Shown one piece after another: positions 1-8,589 of a stretch of DNA of 64,000 nt (the first letter of the stretch is position 1; every line of letters starts with the position of its first letter). The notes beneath the pieces were generated by a model. The model had not been told where the DNA came from and ran no database searches. It saw nothing but the letters and a program-made list of their open reading frames with translations. The DNA lies in NCBI RefSeq assembly GCF_018860635.1, contig NZ_JAHKPT010000004.1, forward strand, positions 124,001-188,000, written 5' to 3'. This DNA is from Aliiglaciecola lipolytica. GTDB lineage: Bacteria > Pseudomonadota > Gammaproteobacteria > Enterobacterales > Alteromonadaceae. Made by a program: the position numbers and the translations under genes.

Positions 1-116
1 TTACGCTATCTTAATTAAGTCCTATCCTTTTTAACAACACATTACTTCACATGGATAGGTAATTAATGCATCGCAGTTAGAATGCACTTTGTTTTCATTA
101 CATAAGGACATCTAAC

Positions 117-905
117 ATGATTCCAGTGGATGGCGATTTCATCTTGGCGGTTGCACCGCGATTCTCAGGTGACAAAGCAGAAGCACAAATGCGAATAGTT
201 GGTCAGCTTTCAGCTATATTCGCGCCAACCTTAGCCAGTTATCAAATTAATACCAGACTGCGGATTGCTCATTTCATGGGACAAGTTACCCATGAGTGTG
301 CAGGTTTTCGAACCACCGAAGAGTTCGCATCAGGTGCAGCCTATGAAGGCAGGAGTGATTTGGGGAATGATCAAATTGGTGACGGTAAACGCTACAAAGG
401 TCGTGGTCTGTTGCAATTAACAGGCAGAGCCAATTATCGACAGTATGGTAAAAAACTCAACTTGCCCTTGGAGGATGATCCTCAAATTGCTGCTGATCCG
501 GCCATTTCCCTTAAAATTGCCTGTGAATATTGGCGTTCCAGAAAAATTAATGCTGCCGCTGATCTCGACGACCTAATCAGGGTTACAAAGCTTGTAAATG
601 GTGGCACTAACGGTCTAGATGATAGGCGTAAATACCTGCAAAAAGCCAAACGAGCTTTAGCTAGTATTGAAGGTATCCGGATAGCGCTGAATGATGGCGA
701 TAACGCAGTGGTTCTTCGTCGCGGATCCTTTGGTGATAAGGTGGGGGAATTACAAAAGATGCTAGCTGACAAAGGTTATGTGCTGTCAATTGATAATGAC
801 TTCGGTGCGGGCACGGAAGGAGCCGTTATCATGTTCCAAAAGGACAATGGTTTGAAAGAAGATGGTATTGTGGGAAAATCCACTTGGCAGAAACTAGGTG
901 CTTAA
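117..905 (+). CDS. GH19 lysozyme/chitinase-like enzyme with C-terminal peptidoglycan-binding domain
   Basis: The 262-residue protein has two parts. Residues ~1-185 resemble the glycoside hydrolase 19 fold of phage-type endolysins: a catalytic-type Glu in GQVTHECAGF, then the GRGLLQLTGRANY signature and the LVNGGTNG loop. Residues ~195-262 form a PG_binding_1 module (RGSFGDKVGELQKML ... GIVGKSTWQKLG). The family cleaves beta-1,4 glycosidic bonds in peptidoglycan or chitin. No signal peptide is visible, as in holin-dependent endolysins, but no holin or other phage gene is nearby. AAGGA about 9 bases upstream supports the ATG. It could be a domesticated prophage lysin or a cell-wall enzyme with another export route. 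Confidence 0.85.
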   Translation: MIPVDGDFILAVAPRFSGDKAEAQMRIVGQLSAIFAPTLASYQINTRLRIAHFMGQVTHECAGFRTTEEFASGAAYEGRSDLGNDQIGDGKRYKGRGLLQLTGRANYRQYGKKLNLPLEDDPQIAADPAISLKIACEYWRSRKINAAADLDDLIRVTKLVNGGTNGLDDRRKYLQKAKRALASIEGIRIALNDGDNAVVLRRGSFGDKVGELQKMLADKGYVLSIDNDFGAGTEGAVIMFQKDNGLKEDGIVGKSTWQKLGA

Positions 906-920
906 CATGTTAGCACCTAG
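894..920. terminator. Inverted repeat over the stop codon of the GH19 gene
   Basis: A 9-bp perfect stem (894-902 with 912-920) encloses the stop codon, and the loop can pair further around AACATGTT. There is no U tract on the plus side, so it is a stable 3' end hairpin or weak terminator rather than a classical intrinsic terminator. It lies in the short gap between this gene and the convergent diguanylate cyclase gene. Confidence 0.45.
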
Positions 921-956
921 TTAGGCGTATTTAGATTTGCGGTAGAGGCGGGGTTA

Positions 957-2678
957 TCATTGGTTAAATTGATAAACCCGATTACGACCGTTTTCTTTAG
1001 ATTCGTACAAAGCAGTATCTGCACCAGCAAATAGTTTTTCTAAACTGTATCCACAAGTCGAAGCATCAGCAACACCAAAACTAGCGGTGATTTTAAATTG
1101 ATGGTCGGTTTCGTGGGTATCGATGCTGGCAATGGCAGCACGGCAGATTTCAGCAACTTTACAAGCTTCATCAACGTTACAACCTGGCAATACAATGCCA
1201 AATTCCTCGCCACCCATGCGGCCAATAAGATCAATTGATCTGCATACTAATTTTGCTTCTTTTACTGATTTTTTAAGTGCCCAATCTCCGGTTTGATGAC
1301 CGTAAGTATCATTCACTTTTTTAAAGTGATCCAAATCAAACAACACAAAGCTAACAGGTTGTTTCTGATTTTCTGCATCGTCAATTATTCTTTTCGCTCG
1401 ATGATTGAAATGGTGACGATTACTGATCCCCGTTAGCTCATCAGTCTCTGCCAACTTTCGCAGTTTTATTTGGATTTTTCTGCTGCGATATAACCAAACA
1501 AATAGCAAAATAAGTAGAGAGACAGCCAAAGTAAGGGCAAGTCGATTATTACGTGATTGTTCGGCGGCTAATTCTGCTTGTGTGCGTAATAGTGCATTTT
1601 GTTTATCTAAAATAACGATTGTATTGTCTTGCTCCAACTTTTCGTATTTAGCTTGTTGAAACGCAAGACCTCGAGCTTTAGTGTCATCTATATAGGCTTT
1701 TTCAGCTTCATTAAATCGTTTTAAATATTCAACGGTTTGTTGGTAGTCGCCCTGAGCTTCGGCAGCTTTATATAACACCCCCAATGACCTTACTAAGCCT
1801 TTGGTTAAACCAAAATTTTGAATACTGTCATAGGCTTTTAAACCATATGTTTTAGCTAAATCAGGCTGATCTAAAAGTAAATAATTATTTGCCATCAAAC
1901 TATAAAATACACCAATTAGTGGTGGATATTTACTCTCTACAGTCTGTTTCTCGGCGTCTTGCAATAATTTGAGGGATTCTTTGATGCGACTTTCGTTGGT
2001 TAATGATTCTGCCACCGTCATAATAATGATATTTGCGACTAAAAATTCATTGTTACTTTTACAAAAATCAATACTTTCTTGCGCATACTGATAATCAGTA
2101 AGCACTTTTGCCAGTTCAAATTCTGATTCAACTTTTATTTGCCGTGCAAAACATTGAGTTCGATTAGTTGTATTTCTTGCTAAAAGTTGGTTGGCTACTT
2201 TTAATCCCAATTCATATTGCTGGGCTTGATTATAAAAAATTGCAACAATGCCAAAGCTACTGTTTAAGGCCTCTTCATCCTGTACTTTTTCACGTTGGTC
2301 GAACAAACGGTTAATTGCCTTCGCCCCATAGTAAAAATCACGTTTAACTGCGTAATTATTAACTAAAGAGCTTAGCGCTCGCAATTTTAACGTTTCCGAA
2401 GCATTACTACTTTCTATATTTTTATACAGCTCGATGGCTTCATCCACTTTTCCGTTGAAAGTAAGTTGATAACCTTTAAGCAAGTGATAGAAATGCTTTT
2501 GCTGGGTTTCAAATGGTTCATCAGTTTCTTCCAACTCTGCCATTAGCGCTTCAAAAGCATTAAAATCAGAACTTCTTATTTTATCTGCTTTATGCAACAG
2601 CGTCGTTACATCTGCAAGCGACGTAAGTGGAGTCGATAAGCTCAATAAAAAAACAACAGAAATTACAACAAAACGCAT
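957..2678 (-). CDS. TPR-containing membrane diguanylate cyclase (GGDEF)
   Basis: An N-terminal signal peptide (MRFVVISVVFLLSLSTPLTS) precedes a long helical TPR-like periplasmic region of about 330 residues. A coiled segment, one membrane helix (LALTLAVSLLILLFVWLY, about 380-400) and a cytoplasmic GGDEF domain follow. The active site is GGEEF at about residues 489-493 and is intact, with an RSID inhibitory I-site five residues before it. This predicts a c-di-GMP synthase subject to product inhibition and responding to periplasmic protein or peptide cues. ATG at 2678 is chosen because AGAGAG lies 7 bases upstream; a TTG six bases earlier overlaps the stop of the preceding small gene. It is the last gene of the cluster holding the peptide N-methyltransferase. 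Confidence 0.9.
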   Translation of the reverse strand: MRFVVISVVFLLSLSTPLTSLADVTTLLHKADKIRSSDFNAFEALMAELEETDEPFETQQKHFYHLLKGYQLTFNGKVDEAIELYKNIESSNASETLKLRALSSLVNNYAVKRDFYYGAKAINRLFDQREKVQDEEALNSSFGIVAIFYNQAQQYELGLKVANQLLARNTTNRTQCFARQIKVESEFELAKVLTDYQYAQESIDFCKSNNEFLVANIIIMTVAESLTNESRIKESLKLLQDAEKQTVESKYPPLIGVFYSLMANNYLLLDQPDLAKTYGLKAYDSIQNFGLTKGLVRSLGVLYKAAEAQGDYQQTVEYLKRFNEAEKAYIDDTKARGLAFQQAKYEKLEQDNTIVILDKQNALLRTQAELAAEQSRNNRLALTLAVSLLILLFVWLYRSRKIQIKLRKLAETDELTGISNRHHFNHRAKRIIDDAENQKQPVSFVLFDLDHFKKVNDTYGHQTGDWALKKSVKEAKLVCRSIDLIGRMGGEEFGIVLPGCNVDEACKVAEICRAAIASIDTHETDHQFKITASFGVADASTCGYSLEKLFAGADTALYESKENGRNRVYQFNQ

Positions 2679-2680
2679 TT

Positions 2681-2902
2681 TCAACTCTCTTTTGGTGCGT
2701 CTTCCTGCTCTTCAGACTCCTCTTCTTTTTGCTCATCATCTTTTGCTGGCATCAACGCACACCAAAATTTTCCTTGTTTTTGACGCATTTCTTCTATGTC
2801 TTTTTTAGCTTTTAAGGCTAGAGGATGTTGTCCCTGTTCAGACAATTCTCTTTTAAAGTCGGGGTTAACAGCTAGTTGTTCTAATAATTGTAACGCTGAC
2901 AT
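2681..2902 (-). CDS. Small acidic-tailed peptide, candidate borosin-type precursor
   Basis: The gene encodes 73 residues, with a good ribosome site (AAGGTG) 5 bases before the ATG. Residues 1-42 are predicted helical and amphipathic (LLEQLAVNPDFKREL near the start), resembling the helical leader of split-borosin precursors such as SonA, which is of similar length. A short hydrophobic stretch KFWCALMPA (45-53) follows, then a Glu/Lys/Asp-rich tail (54-73). It lies 114 bases downstream of a SonM-like peptide N-methyltransferase gene on the same strand and directly abuts the diguanylate cyclase gene. Being a RiPP precursor is inferred from size, leader shape and neighbour; no homology search was possible. 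The alternative is an unrelated conserved small protein. Confidence 0.7.
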   Translation of the reverse strand: MSALQLLEQLAVNPDFKRELSEQGQHPLALKAKKDIEEMRQKQGKFWCALMPAKDDEQKEEESEEQEDAPKES

Positions 2903-3016
2903 ATTGGCACCTTATTTTGATTAAAAAAATATCGGATGAATAAACAATTTAAACGGCCCGTATTATTAAACACTTGGCATACATGTGGAAGGGACTATCT
3001 GCTATTTTTCAGGTTT

Positions 3017-3838
3017 TTATTGTACTTTCGAGAGGTTTTTCATTTTTCGATGCATTTCAGCGTCAATTTTTTTGGGTATAGACGGTGGAATCACTAAAGT
3101 AGAAAAATGTTCAACACTGATCAGGCTTAGTTGATTTAACGGAAACCATTCAATTCTTGGAGTTTCGGTAGGTAGAGTAGGTGACTCATAAATCGCTATT
3201 TTATGCGTCGGTGGATAATATTCAGTTAATAATTCTTGTAAAAGATGACGGTAGGCAGCGTCTGTTTCATATTTTGACATACTGAGATCACCTACAAAGC
3301 CTAGCTGCCATAGAATTAAATAAGCCGATTCATCCACTTTACGTTCATATAGCATAAATTGGCTGGCCTCTAGATGTACCGCCCCCCATCGACCTGGATC
3401 TATTGCCATATCTGCATACAAACAATCTTCAGCAGAAATACCTGGCTCCATGTGGCCGTGATACCCTTTTAATTTAGCGAGTTCGATTATTTTATGAGGA
3501 GCCCAAGCAAAAACACCAGGATGGCCATAAAAGGCAGCAACCACATTTTTGCCTAATTCAACTTCAGCCATAACAGTGTCGACCATTTCCTGATAGCTCT
3601 TTCGTCTATCTTTACCATCAGCGTAAAATATTTGCAGACTTTGACATTTAGGGTTCATTTTACGAACCCATGCTTCGGTTAAGGGATCGGTGACACTCAT
3701 AAAAACCACATCAGCTTGTTGTATAAATTGCTGCGACAAAGGAGCAATATGCGACCCTAAAATCATTCCTAGACCCACACACACGATACTGCCTGCTTTT
3801 TCACTATGGCTATTTGATGACAAGATTTGTATCCTCAT
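3017..3838 (-). CDS. SonM/OphMA-like peptide-backbone alpha-N-methyltransferase (tetrapyrrole-methylase fold)
   Basis: The 273-residue protein is a SAM-dependent methyltransferase of the TP-methylase fold. It starts with the glycine-rich VCVGLGMILGSHI segment and carries the YGHPGVF and MEPGISAEDCLYAD motifs typical of borosin N-methyltransferases. Tyr72, Arg78, Tyr82 and Tyr104 match the spacing of OphMA catalytic residues Tyr66, Arg72, Tyr76 and Tyr98 with a constant offset of six. It resembles, from memory, SonM of Shewanella oneidensis, which methylates backbone amides of a separate precursor peptide. Unlike OphMA it carries no C-terminal core, so it should act in trans, probably on the 73-residue product of the next gene. 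It overlaps the upstream acetyltransferase gene by 29 bases, suggesting co-translation. A cobalamin-pathway methylase is unlikely given these motifs and the lack of cob genes. Confidence 0.85.
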   Translation of the reverse strand: MRIQILSSNSHSEKAGSIVCVGLGMILGSHIAPLSQQFIQQADVVFMSVTDPLTEAWVRKMNPKCQSLQIFYADGKDRRKSYQEMVDTVMAEVELGKNVVAAFYGHPGVFAWAPHKIIELAKLKGYHGHMEPGISAEDCLYADMAIDPGRWGAVHLEASQFMLYERKVDESAYLILWQLGFVGDLSMSKYETDAAYRHLLQELLTEYYPPTHKIAIYESPTLPTETPRIEWFPLNQLSLISVEHFSTLVIPPSIPKKIDAEMHRKMKNLSKVQ

Positions 3839-4370
3839 TAGATTTTAAAAAATCATCTTTGCTAATAGAACAACGCATTTTGTTGGCTTGGTTATTGTCA
3901 GCCTCTATTTTGAAATTAAGTCTATGTGCAATTTTTTGAATAGCGATATTGTCCGCATTAAAATAGGCGTGGGCAGACATCAGACCTAAGTGTCTAAAAC
4001 CGTAAAATAACATCGCGGTAACCGATTCAGTTGCGATATTTTTACCATAAAACTCAGGACTTAATAGAATCCCGAATTCTGCATCATTGTGTTTTCGCTG
4101 GCTCTTATCGGCCATAAAACCTTGGATACCTATGGATTGTCCCGATACGATACATTCAATACGCCAAAATTCATTTGCACATTGTTGTTGCTTTTTTAAT
4201 ATGCCTAGAAATAGAGATTTGGCTTGCTGGCGGGTTAATTTGGGCATGATTTTACCCATGACAATGTCGTTGCAATAGAGCTCGCAGAACAGGTCTAGAT
4301 CTTCATTTATGAGTGTTTTAAATCGAAATCTTTTCGATTGATACTGTGTTTTTAGAATTTCCATATCCAT
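3810..4370 (-). CDS. GNAT-family N-acetyltransferase (RimJ/RimL-like)
   Basis: The 186-residue GNAT fold protein has the typical RimJ/RimL layout: an N-terminal region with RFRFKTLINEDLDLFCELYCN, a central strand IGIQGFM, AEFGILLSPEFYGKNIATES in the acetyl-CoA pyrophosphate-loop region, and NADNIAIQKIAHRLNF near the end. Such enzymes transfer acetyl groups from acetyl-CoA to alpha-amino groups of proteins or to small amines; the substrate here is unknown. It is the first gene of the minus-strand cluster, and its 3' end overlaps the peptide N-methyltransferase start by 29 bases. A role in tailoring or resistance for the peptide product is possible but only inferred from position. Confidence 0.8.
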   Translation of the reverse strand: MDMEILKTQYQSKRFRFKTLINEDLDLFCELYCNDIVMGKIMPKLTRQQAKSLFLGILKKQQQCANEFWRIECIVSGQSIGIQGFMADKSQRKHNDAEFGILLSPEFYGKNIATESVTAMLFYGFRHLGLMSAHAYFNADNIAIQKIAHRLNFKIEADNNQANKMRCSISKDDFLKSNEDTNLVIK

Positions 4371-4594
4371 TTATTAGCAAAGCAGTTACATACATTGTTA
4401 CAGAATTTGTATATGCAAAAACATTCTATTTTACGTACAGTAATTAGTGGCAATTCCAATACCCCAAAATTCAAGCAGTAAACTGTGAAATGAGAAGGGG
4501 AACTGGAGCAAGGAGGCTAACAAGGGATCTAAATTATAAATCCCAGCACAGTGTACCTAGCAAAAAGGTAATAGATGAAACGTAGAAAAACCAG

Positions 4595-4891
4595 TTAAAC
4601 TTTTGGAATACTGATTTTTTTCTCTTCACTTTGACGATACATTATTAATGTGTGTCCAATTACCTGCAACTGAATCGCCGATGTTTCACGAATGATTGCA
4701 TCCATAATAAGTTGTTTTTCTTCTCGATCATCAGAAGGTACTTTAACTTTAATGAGTTCATGGAAGCTTAAGGCATTTTCGATTTCAGCTAATACGCCTT
4801 CGGTAAGGCCATTATTACCCAATTGTACTATGGGTTTTAAAGGATGGGCCAAGCCTTTTAAATATTGTTTCTGTTTATTAGATAACTTCAT
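4595..4891 (-). CDS. yhbY: Ribosome assembly RNA-binding protein YhbY (CRM domain)
   Basis: The 98-residue protein is a single CRS1-YhbY (CRM) domain with the usual opening LSNKQKQYLKGLAHPLKPIVQ, the loop LGNNGLTEGV and HELIKVKV. The family binds pre-50S particles and helps 23S rRNA maturation. It lies divergent from rlmE, the same arrangement as in Escherichia coli, which supports orthology. Length is normal. Confidence 0.95.
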   Translation of the reverse strand: MKLSNKQKQYLKGLAHPLKPIVQLGNNGLTEGVLAEIENALSFHELIKVKVPSDDREEKQLIMDAIIRETSAIQLQVIGHTLIMYRQSEEKKISIPKV

Positions 4892-4985
4892 TTAGATTAT
4901 TTCTTACAATTTTATTGATAATTTACGGTTGAAAATAGCTATTCTAACGCCATCTTGCTTTTATACCTAATAAGAAACGACATGC

Positions 4986-5615
4986 ATGGCAAAAAAGACG
5001 TATTCAGTAAGCAGTAAATTATGGATAAAAGAGCATTTTGATGATCTAAGTGTTCAAAAGCAACAAAATCAAGGAGACTGTTTCGAAGATGTTTTTAAGT
5101 TAGAGCAAATCCAACAGAAGTTTAATTTCATCAAATTAGGCATGAGAGTTGTCGACCTAGGTGCCGCGCCTGGAGGATGGTCACAATATGTTGCAAGTTT
5201 AGTTGGTGATTCAGGTAAAGTGTTTAGCTGTGATATTTTGGATATGAAACCAATTGAAAAAGTTGATTTCATCCAAGGTGATTTTCGTGACGAAGCGGTA
5301 CTTAATACACTTTTGAACAAAATAGGCGGTAAACCCGTAGATATAGTGTTATCCGATTTAACAACTAACGGGAATGGCTCTGCTACGGCGGTGCAAGCAA
5401 GTAATACCTATTTATCGGAACTTGCATTTGATTTATGTAGGCAAATATTAAAACCAAACGGTGTTTTTATAGTCAAAGCATATAAAGGTGAAGGTTTTGA
5501 TGAGTTTTATAGTGAGTTGAAAGACGCATTTAGCGTAGTGAATACCAGTGAACTGATTTACGCACTAGCAAAATCAAACGAGGTTTATCTGGTAGCGGCA
5601 GGATATAAACTGTAG
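4986..5615 (+). CDS. rlmE: 23S rRNA (uridine-2552 2'-O) methyltransferase RlmE (FtsJ/RrmJ)
   Basis: The 209-residue SAM methyltransferase contains VVDLGAAPGGWSQYV (SAM motif I). The catalytic set matches E. coli RrmJ numbering exactly: Lys38, Asp83, Asp124, Lys164 and Glu199. It methylates U2552 in the A loop of 23S rRNA during 50S assembly. Several surface motifs differ from the enteric protein: the Arg-rich stretch before Lys38 reads DCFEDVF, the usual DMAPN is DLTTN, and the usual RSREVY is KSNEVY. The catalytic core is intact but the RNA-contact residues may have drifted. It sits directly upstream of ftsH, as in many gammaproteobacteria. Confidence 0.92.
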   Translation: MAKKTYSVSSKLWIKEHFDDLSVQKQQNQGDCFEDVFKLEQIQQKFNFIKLGMRVVDLGAAPGGWSQYVASLVGDSGKVFSCDILDMKPIEKVDFIQGDFRDEAVLNTLLNKIGGKPVDIVLSDLTTNGNGSATAVQASNTYLSELAFDLCRQILKPNGVFIVKAYKGEGFDEFYSELKDAFSVVNTSELIYALAKSNEVYLVAAGYKL

Positions 5616-5719
5616 TACTCTTGAAGTACTGCTAACCGGGCAAAGACTTGATTGATTGTTAAGTAATCGAATTAAGCGTGAGCCTACAGACAGAATTTTA
5701 CTTTTAGAGGTTAAAAGCG

Positions 5720-7663
5720 TTGAGCGATATGGCAAAAAATTTAATCCTATGGTTGGTCATCGCCGTTGTGTTGATGTCCGTGTTTAATAGTTTTACGCCA
5801 GGCGAAACAGGCAAGGCGAAAATTGATTACACTACGTTTGTACGTAATGTAGATCAAAAAACTGTGCGACAAGCAACCATAGACAGACAAACAGGCGAGA
5901 TCACTGGTACTACAACCAGCGGAGACGCGTTTTCAACTTATATTCCATACACAGACCCTGATTTAATGAACGATTTGATTAGCAATGGTGTTGTAGTTGA
6001 AGGCAAGCCGCCTGAAACGCCTTCATTCCTATCTCAGATTTTTATTTCTTGGTTCCCAATGTTATTGCTAATAGGTGTGTGGATATTCTTCATGCGTCAG
6101 ATGCAAGGCGGCGGTGGTCGTGGAGCAATGTCTTTTGGCAAAAGCAAAGCGCGTTTGTTAGGTGAAGACCAAATCAAAACAACTTTCGCTGATGTAGCTG
6201 GTTGTGATGAAGCAAAAGAGGATGTATCTGAGTTAGTCGATTTCTTAAGAGATCCTACTAAATTCCAGAAATTGGGCGGTAAAATACCTAAAGGTGTGTT
6301 GATGGTTGGCCCTCCTGGAACCGGTAAGACACTACTAGCTAAGGCCATTGCAGGTGAAGCTAAAGTACCGTTCTTTACTATTTCAGGTTCAGATTTTGTT
6401 GAAATGTTTGTTGGTGTTGGTGCTTCTCGGGTACGTGACATGTTTGAACAGGCTAAAAAATCAGCGCCGTGCATAATCTTTATTGATGAGATAGATGCTG
6501 TTGGTCGCCAACGTGGTGCCGGCTTAGGCGGAGGTCACGATGAACGTGAACAAACATTGAACCAAATGTTGGTTGAAATGGATGGATTTGAAGGTCACGA
6601 AGGAATTATCGTCATCGCGGCAACTAACCGCCCAGATGTACTTGACCCTGCGTTATTGCGCCCAGGTCGTTTTGACCGTCAAGTAGTGGTTGGATTACCA
6701 GACATTCGCGGACGTGAACAGATTCTTAAAGTACATATGCGTAAAGTTCCTATTGGTGACAATGTTGAAGCCTCACTTATTGCAAGAGGGACGCCTGGTT
6801 TCTCAGGGGCTGATTTAGCTAACCTCGTTAATGAAGCTGCATTGTTTGCGGCACGTTCTGATAAACGTGTTGTGTCCATGGAAGAGTTCGATAAGGCGAA
6901 AGATAAAATCATGATGGGCGCTGAGCGTAAATCTATGGTGATGTCTGAAGAAGAAAAAACCAATACTGCTTATCATGAGGCTGGTCATGCGATTGTTGGT
7001 CGCGTGGTTCCAGAACACGACCCGGTTTATAAGGTCTCTATTATTCCCCGTGGTCGGGCTTTAGGTGTGACAATGTATTTACCTGAACAAGATAAATACA
7101 GTCACAGTAAGCAGCATTTAGAAAGTATGATTTCTAGTTTATTTGGTGGTCGTATTGCCGAAGCACTGACCCTTGGAGAAGAAGGTGTCACTACTGGTGC
7201 TTCAAATGATATTGAGCGAGCCACTGATATTGCCCGTAAGATGGTGACCCAGTGGGGACTATCTAACAAGATGGGACCAATGCTTTATTCTGAAGAAGAA
7301 GGCGAAGTGTTCCTTGGACGTAGCATGTCTAAAGCTAAGCATATGTCCGATGATACAGCTCGTGCGATTGACGCTGAAATCAAATCAATCATCGATCGTA
7401 ATTATGAACGTGCAGAGAATATCTTGAACGAAAATATGGATATTTTGCATGCTATGAAAGATGCTTTGATGAAATATGAAACCATCGATGCTAAGCAAAT
7501 TGATGACTTAATGGCTCGTCGTCCTGTAAGACCACCTGCTGATTGGGATAGTCGTGACCCAGGTTCCGATGACAAACCCACTGGTGGTGCTACAGTTAGC
7601 GTGGATGAGGATAAAAGTACTCCTCCTCCAACCGTTGGTAAGCCAGGCGATATAACTAGTTAA
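5720..7663 (+). CDS. ftsH: ATP-dependent zinc metalloprotease FtsH
   Basis: The 647-residue inner-membrane AAA+ protease has two transmembrane segments (about 8-25 and 105-125) flanking a periplasmic domain. It carries Walker A GPPGTGKT, Walker B IIFIDEID, the SRH region and the zinc motif HEAGH. It degrades LpxC, sigma-32, SecY and other membrane or regulatory proteins in the family's best-studied members. The TTG at 5720 is chosen because AGAGG lies 9 bases upstream and the same MSDMAKN reading is found in E. coli; an ATG three codons later is the alternative. A strong terminator follows. Confidence 0.97.
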   Translation: MSDMAKNLILWLVIAVVLMSVFNSFTPGETGKAKIDYTTFVRNVDQKTVRQATIDRQTGEITGTTTSGDAFSTYIPYTDPDLMNDLISNGVVVEGKPPETPSFLSQIFISWFPMLLLIGVWIFFMRQMQGGGGRGAMSFGKSKARLLGEDQIKTTFADVAGCDEAKEDVSELVDFLRDPTKFQKLGGKIPKGVLMVGPPGTGKTLLAKAIAGEAKVPFFTISGSDFVEMFVGVGASRVRDMFEQAKKSAPCIIFIDEIDAVGRQRGAGLGGGHDEREQTLNQMLVEMDGFEGHEGIIVIAATNRPDVLDPALLRPGRFDRQVVVGLPDIRGREQILKVHMRKVPIGDNVEASLIARGTPGFSGADLANLVNEAALFAARSDKRVVSMEEFDKAKDKIMMGAERKSMVMSEEEKTNTAYHEAGHAIVGRVVPEHDPVYKVSIIPRGRALGVTMYLPEQDKYSHSKQHLESMISSLFGGRIAEALTLGEEGVTTGASNDIERATDIARKMVTQWGLSNKMGPMLYSEEEGEVFLGRSMSKAKHMSDDTARAIDAEIKSIIDRNYERAENILNENMDILHAMKDALMKYETIDAKQIDDLMARRPVRPPADWDSRDPGSDDKPTGGATVSVDEDKSTPPPTVGKPGDITS

Positions 7664-7682
7664 ATCGTTACTTATTAAAATT

Positions 7683-7718
7683 AGGTCGACTCAGACAAGT
7701 GCTGACTCGACCTTTTTT
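7683..7718 (+). terminator. Intrinsic terminator after ftsH
   Basis: A 12-bp stem with one mismatch (7683-7694 with 7702-7713) and a 7-base loop is followed by a run of six T. It separates ftsH from folP, so folP probably has its own promoter or depends on read-through. Confidence 0.85.
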
Positions 7719-7757
7719 GTATTTACTATCCCATTTTTGTAGTGTGTAAATTACGTT

Positions 7758-8585
7758 ATGCAGTTTAAAGATAAACACATTGATTTAACTATTCCTCGAG
7801 TGATGGGGATTTTGAACGTTACTCCAGATTCATTTTCCGATGGCGGTAAATATGTGGGTCTTGACAATGCGCTAACTCAAGCAGAAATAATGATCTCAGC
7901 AGGCGCTGATTTTATAGATGTTGGAGGAGAATCGACTCGACCCGGTGCTCAAGATGTCAGTGTTCAACAAGAACTTGATCGAACCATTCCAGTGATTGAG
8001 GCTATCCATGCTAATTTTGATGTCGTAGTTTCGATTGACACCAGTAAACCTCAAGTTATGAAGCATGCCGTTGATGCTGGGGCAGGGCTGATCAACGATA
8101 TCCGCGCATTATCCGAAGAAGGGGCAATAAAAGCCGCCGCTAAAACGGGTGCCGCAATCTGTTTAATGCATATGCAAGGCCAACCTAAAAATATGCAACA
8201 GGCACCAACTTATGATGATGTGGTTAACGACGTTATAGCATTTTTACAATCAAAAATTGAACAGTGCTTGCGAGCAGGAATCCCCAAATCGTTATTAATG
8301 ATTGATCCCGGATTTGGTTTTGGTAAAACATTACCGCATAATTATCAAATACTTGATAGACTTGAAGAAATGAAAGAATTGGATTTACCAATGTTGATTG
8401 GCGTTTCACGTAAGTCGATGATTGGAAATCTATTAGATAGAGAAGTTGACGAAAGATTAGCTGGCAGTATAGCAGCTGCGACAATAGCGTTAACTAAAGG
8501 TGCATCGATTTTGCGAGTGCACGATGTCAAACAAACAGTTGATGCTGTAAAAGTAGTATTAGCGTTGAGTGCGTATAAGGATTAA
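7758..8585 (+). CDS. folP: Dihydropteroate synthase
   Basis: The 275-residue TIM-barrel enzyme condenses p-aminobenzoate with dihydropterin pyrophosphate in folate synthesis and is the sulfonamide target. Both signatures are present: [14 protein letters not shown] near the N terminus and [12 protein letters not shown] at about 54-66. The pterin-binding DPGFGFGKT is also present. It is followed by glmM only 4 bases downstream, the usual ftsH-folP-glmM order. Confidence 0.97.
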   Translation: MQFKDKHIDLTIPRVMGILNVTPDSFSDGGKYVGLDNALTQAEIMISAGADFIDVGGESTRPGAQDVSVQQELDRTIPVIEAIHANFDVVVSIDTSKPQVMKHAVDAGAGLINDIRALSEEGAIKAAAKTGAAICLMHMQGQPKNMQQAPTYDDVVNDVIAFLQSKIEQCLRAGIPKSLLMIDPGFGFGKTLPHNYQILDRLEEMKELDLPMLIGVSRKSMIGNLLDREVDERLAGSIAAATIALTKGASILRVHDVKQTVDAVKVVLALSAYKD

Positions 8586-8589
8586 TGTA

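Noticed and set aside
1-116. Possible gene fragment at the left edge
   Set aside because: No open frame of useful length or known motif is visible in the first 116 bases; only the AAGGA ribosome site of the GH19 gene can be supported.
3017-3838. Cobalamin or siroheme precorrin methylase
   Set aside because: Shares the fold, but the Tyr-Arg-Tyr-Tyr catalytic set and YGHPGVF fit peptide N-methyltransferases and no tetrapyrrole genes are nearby.
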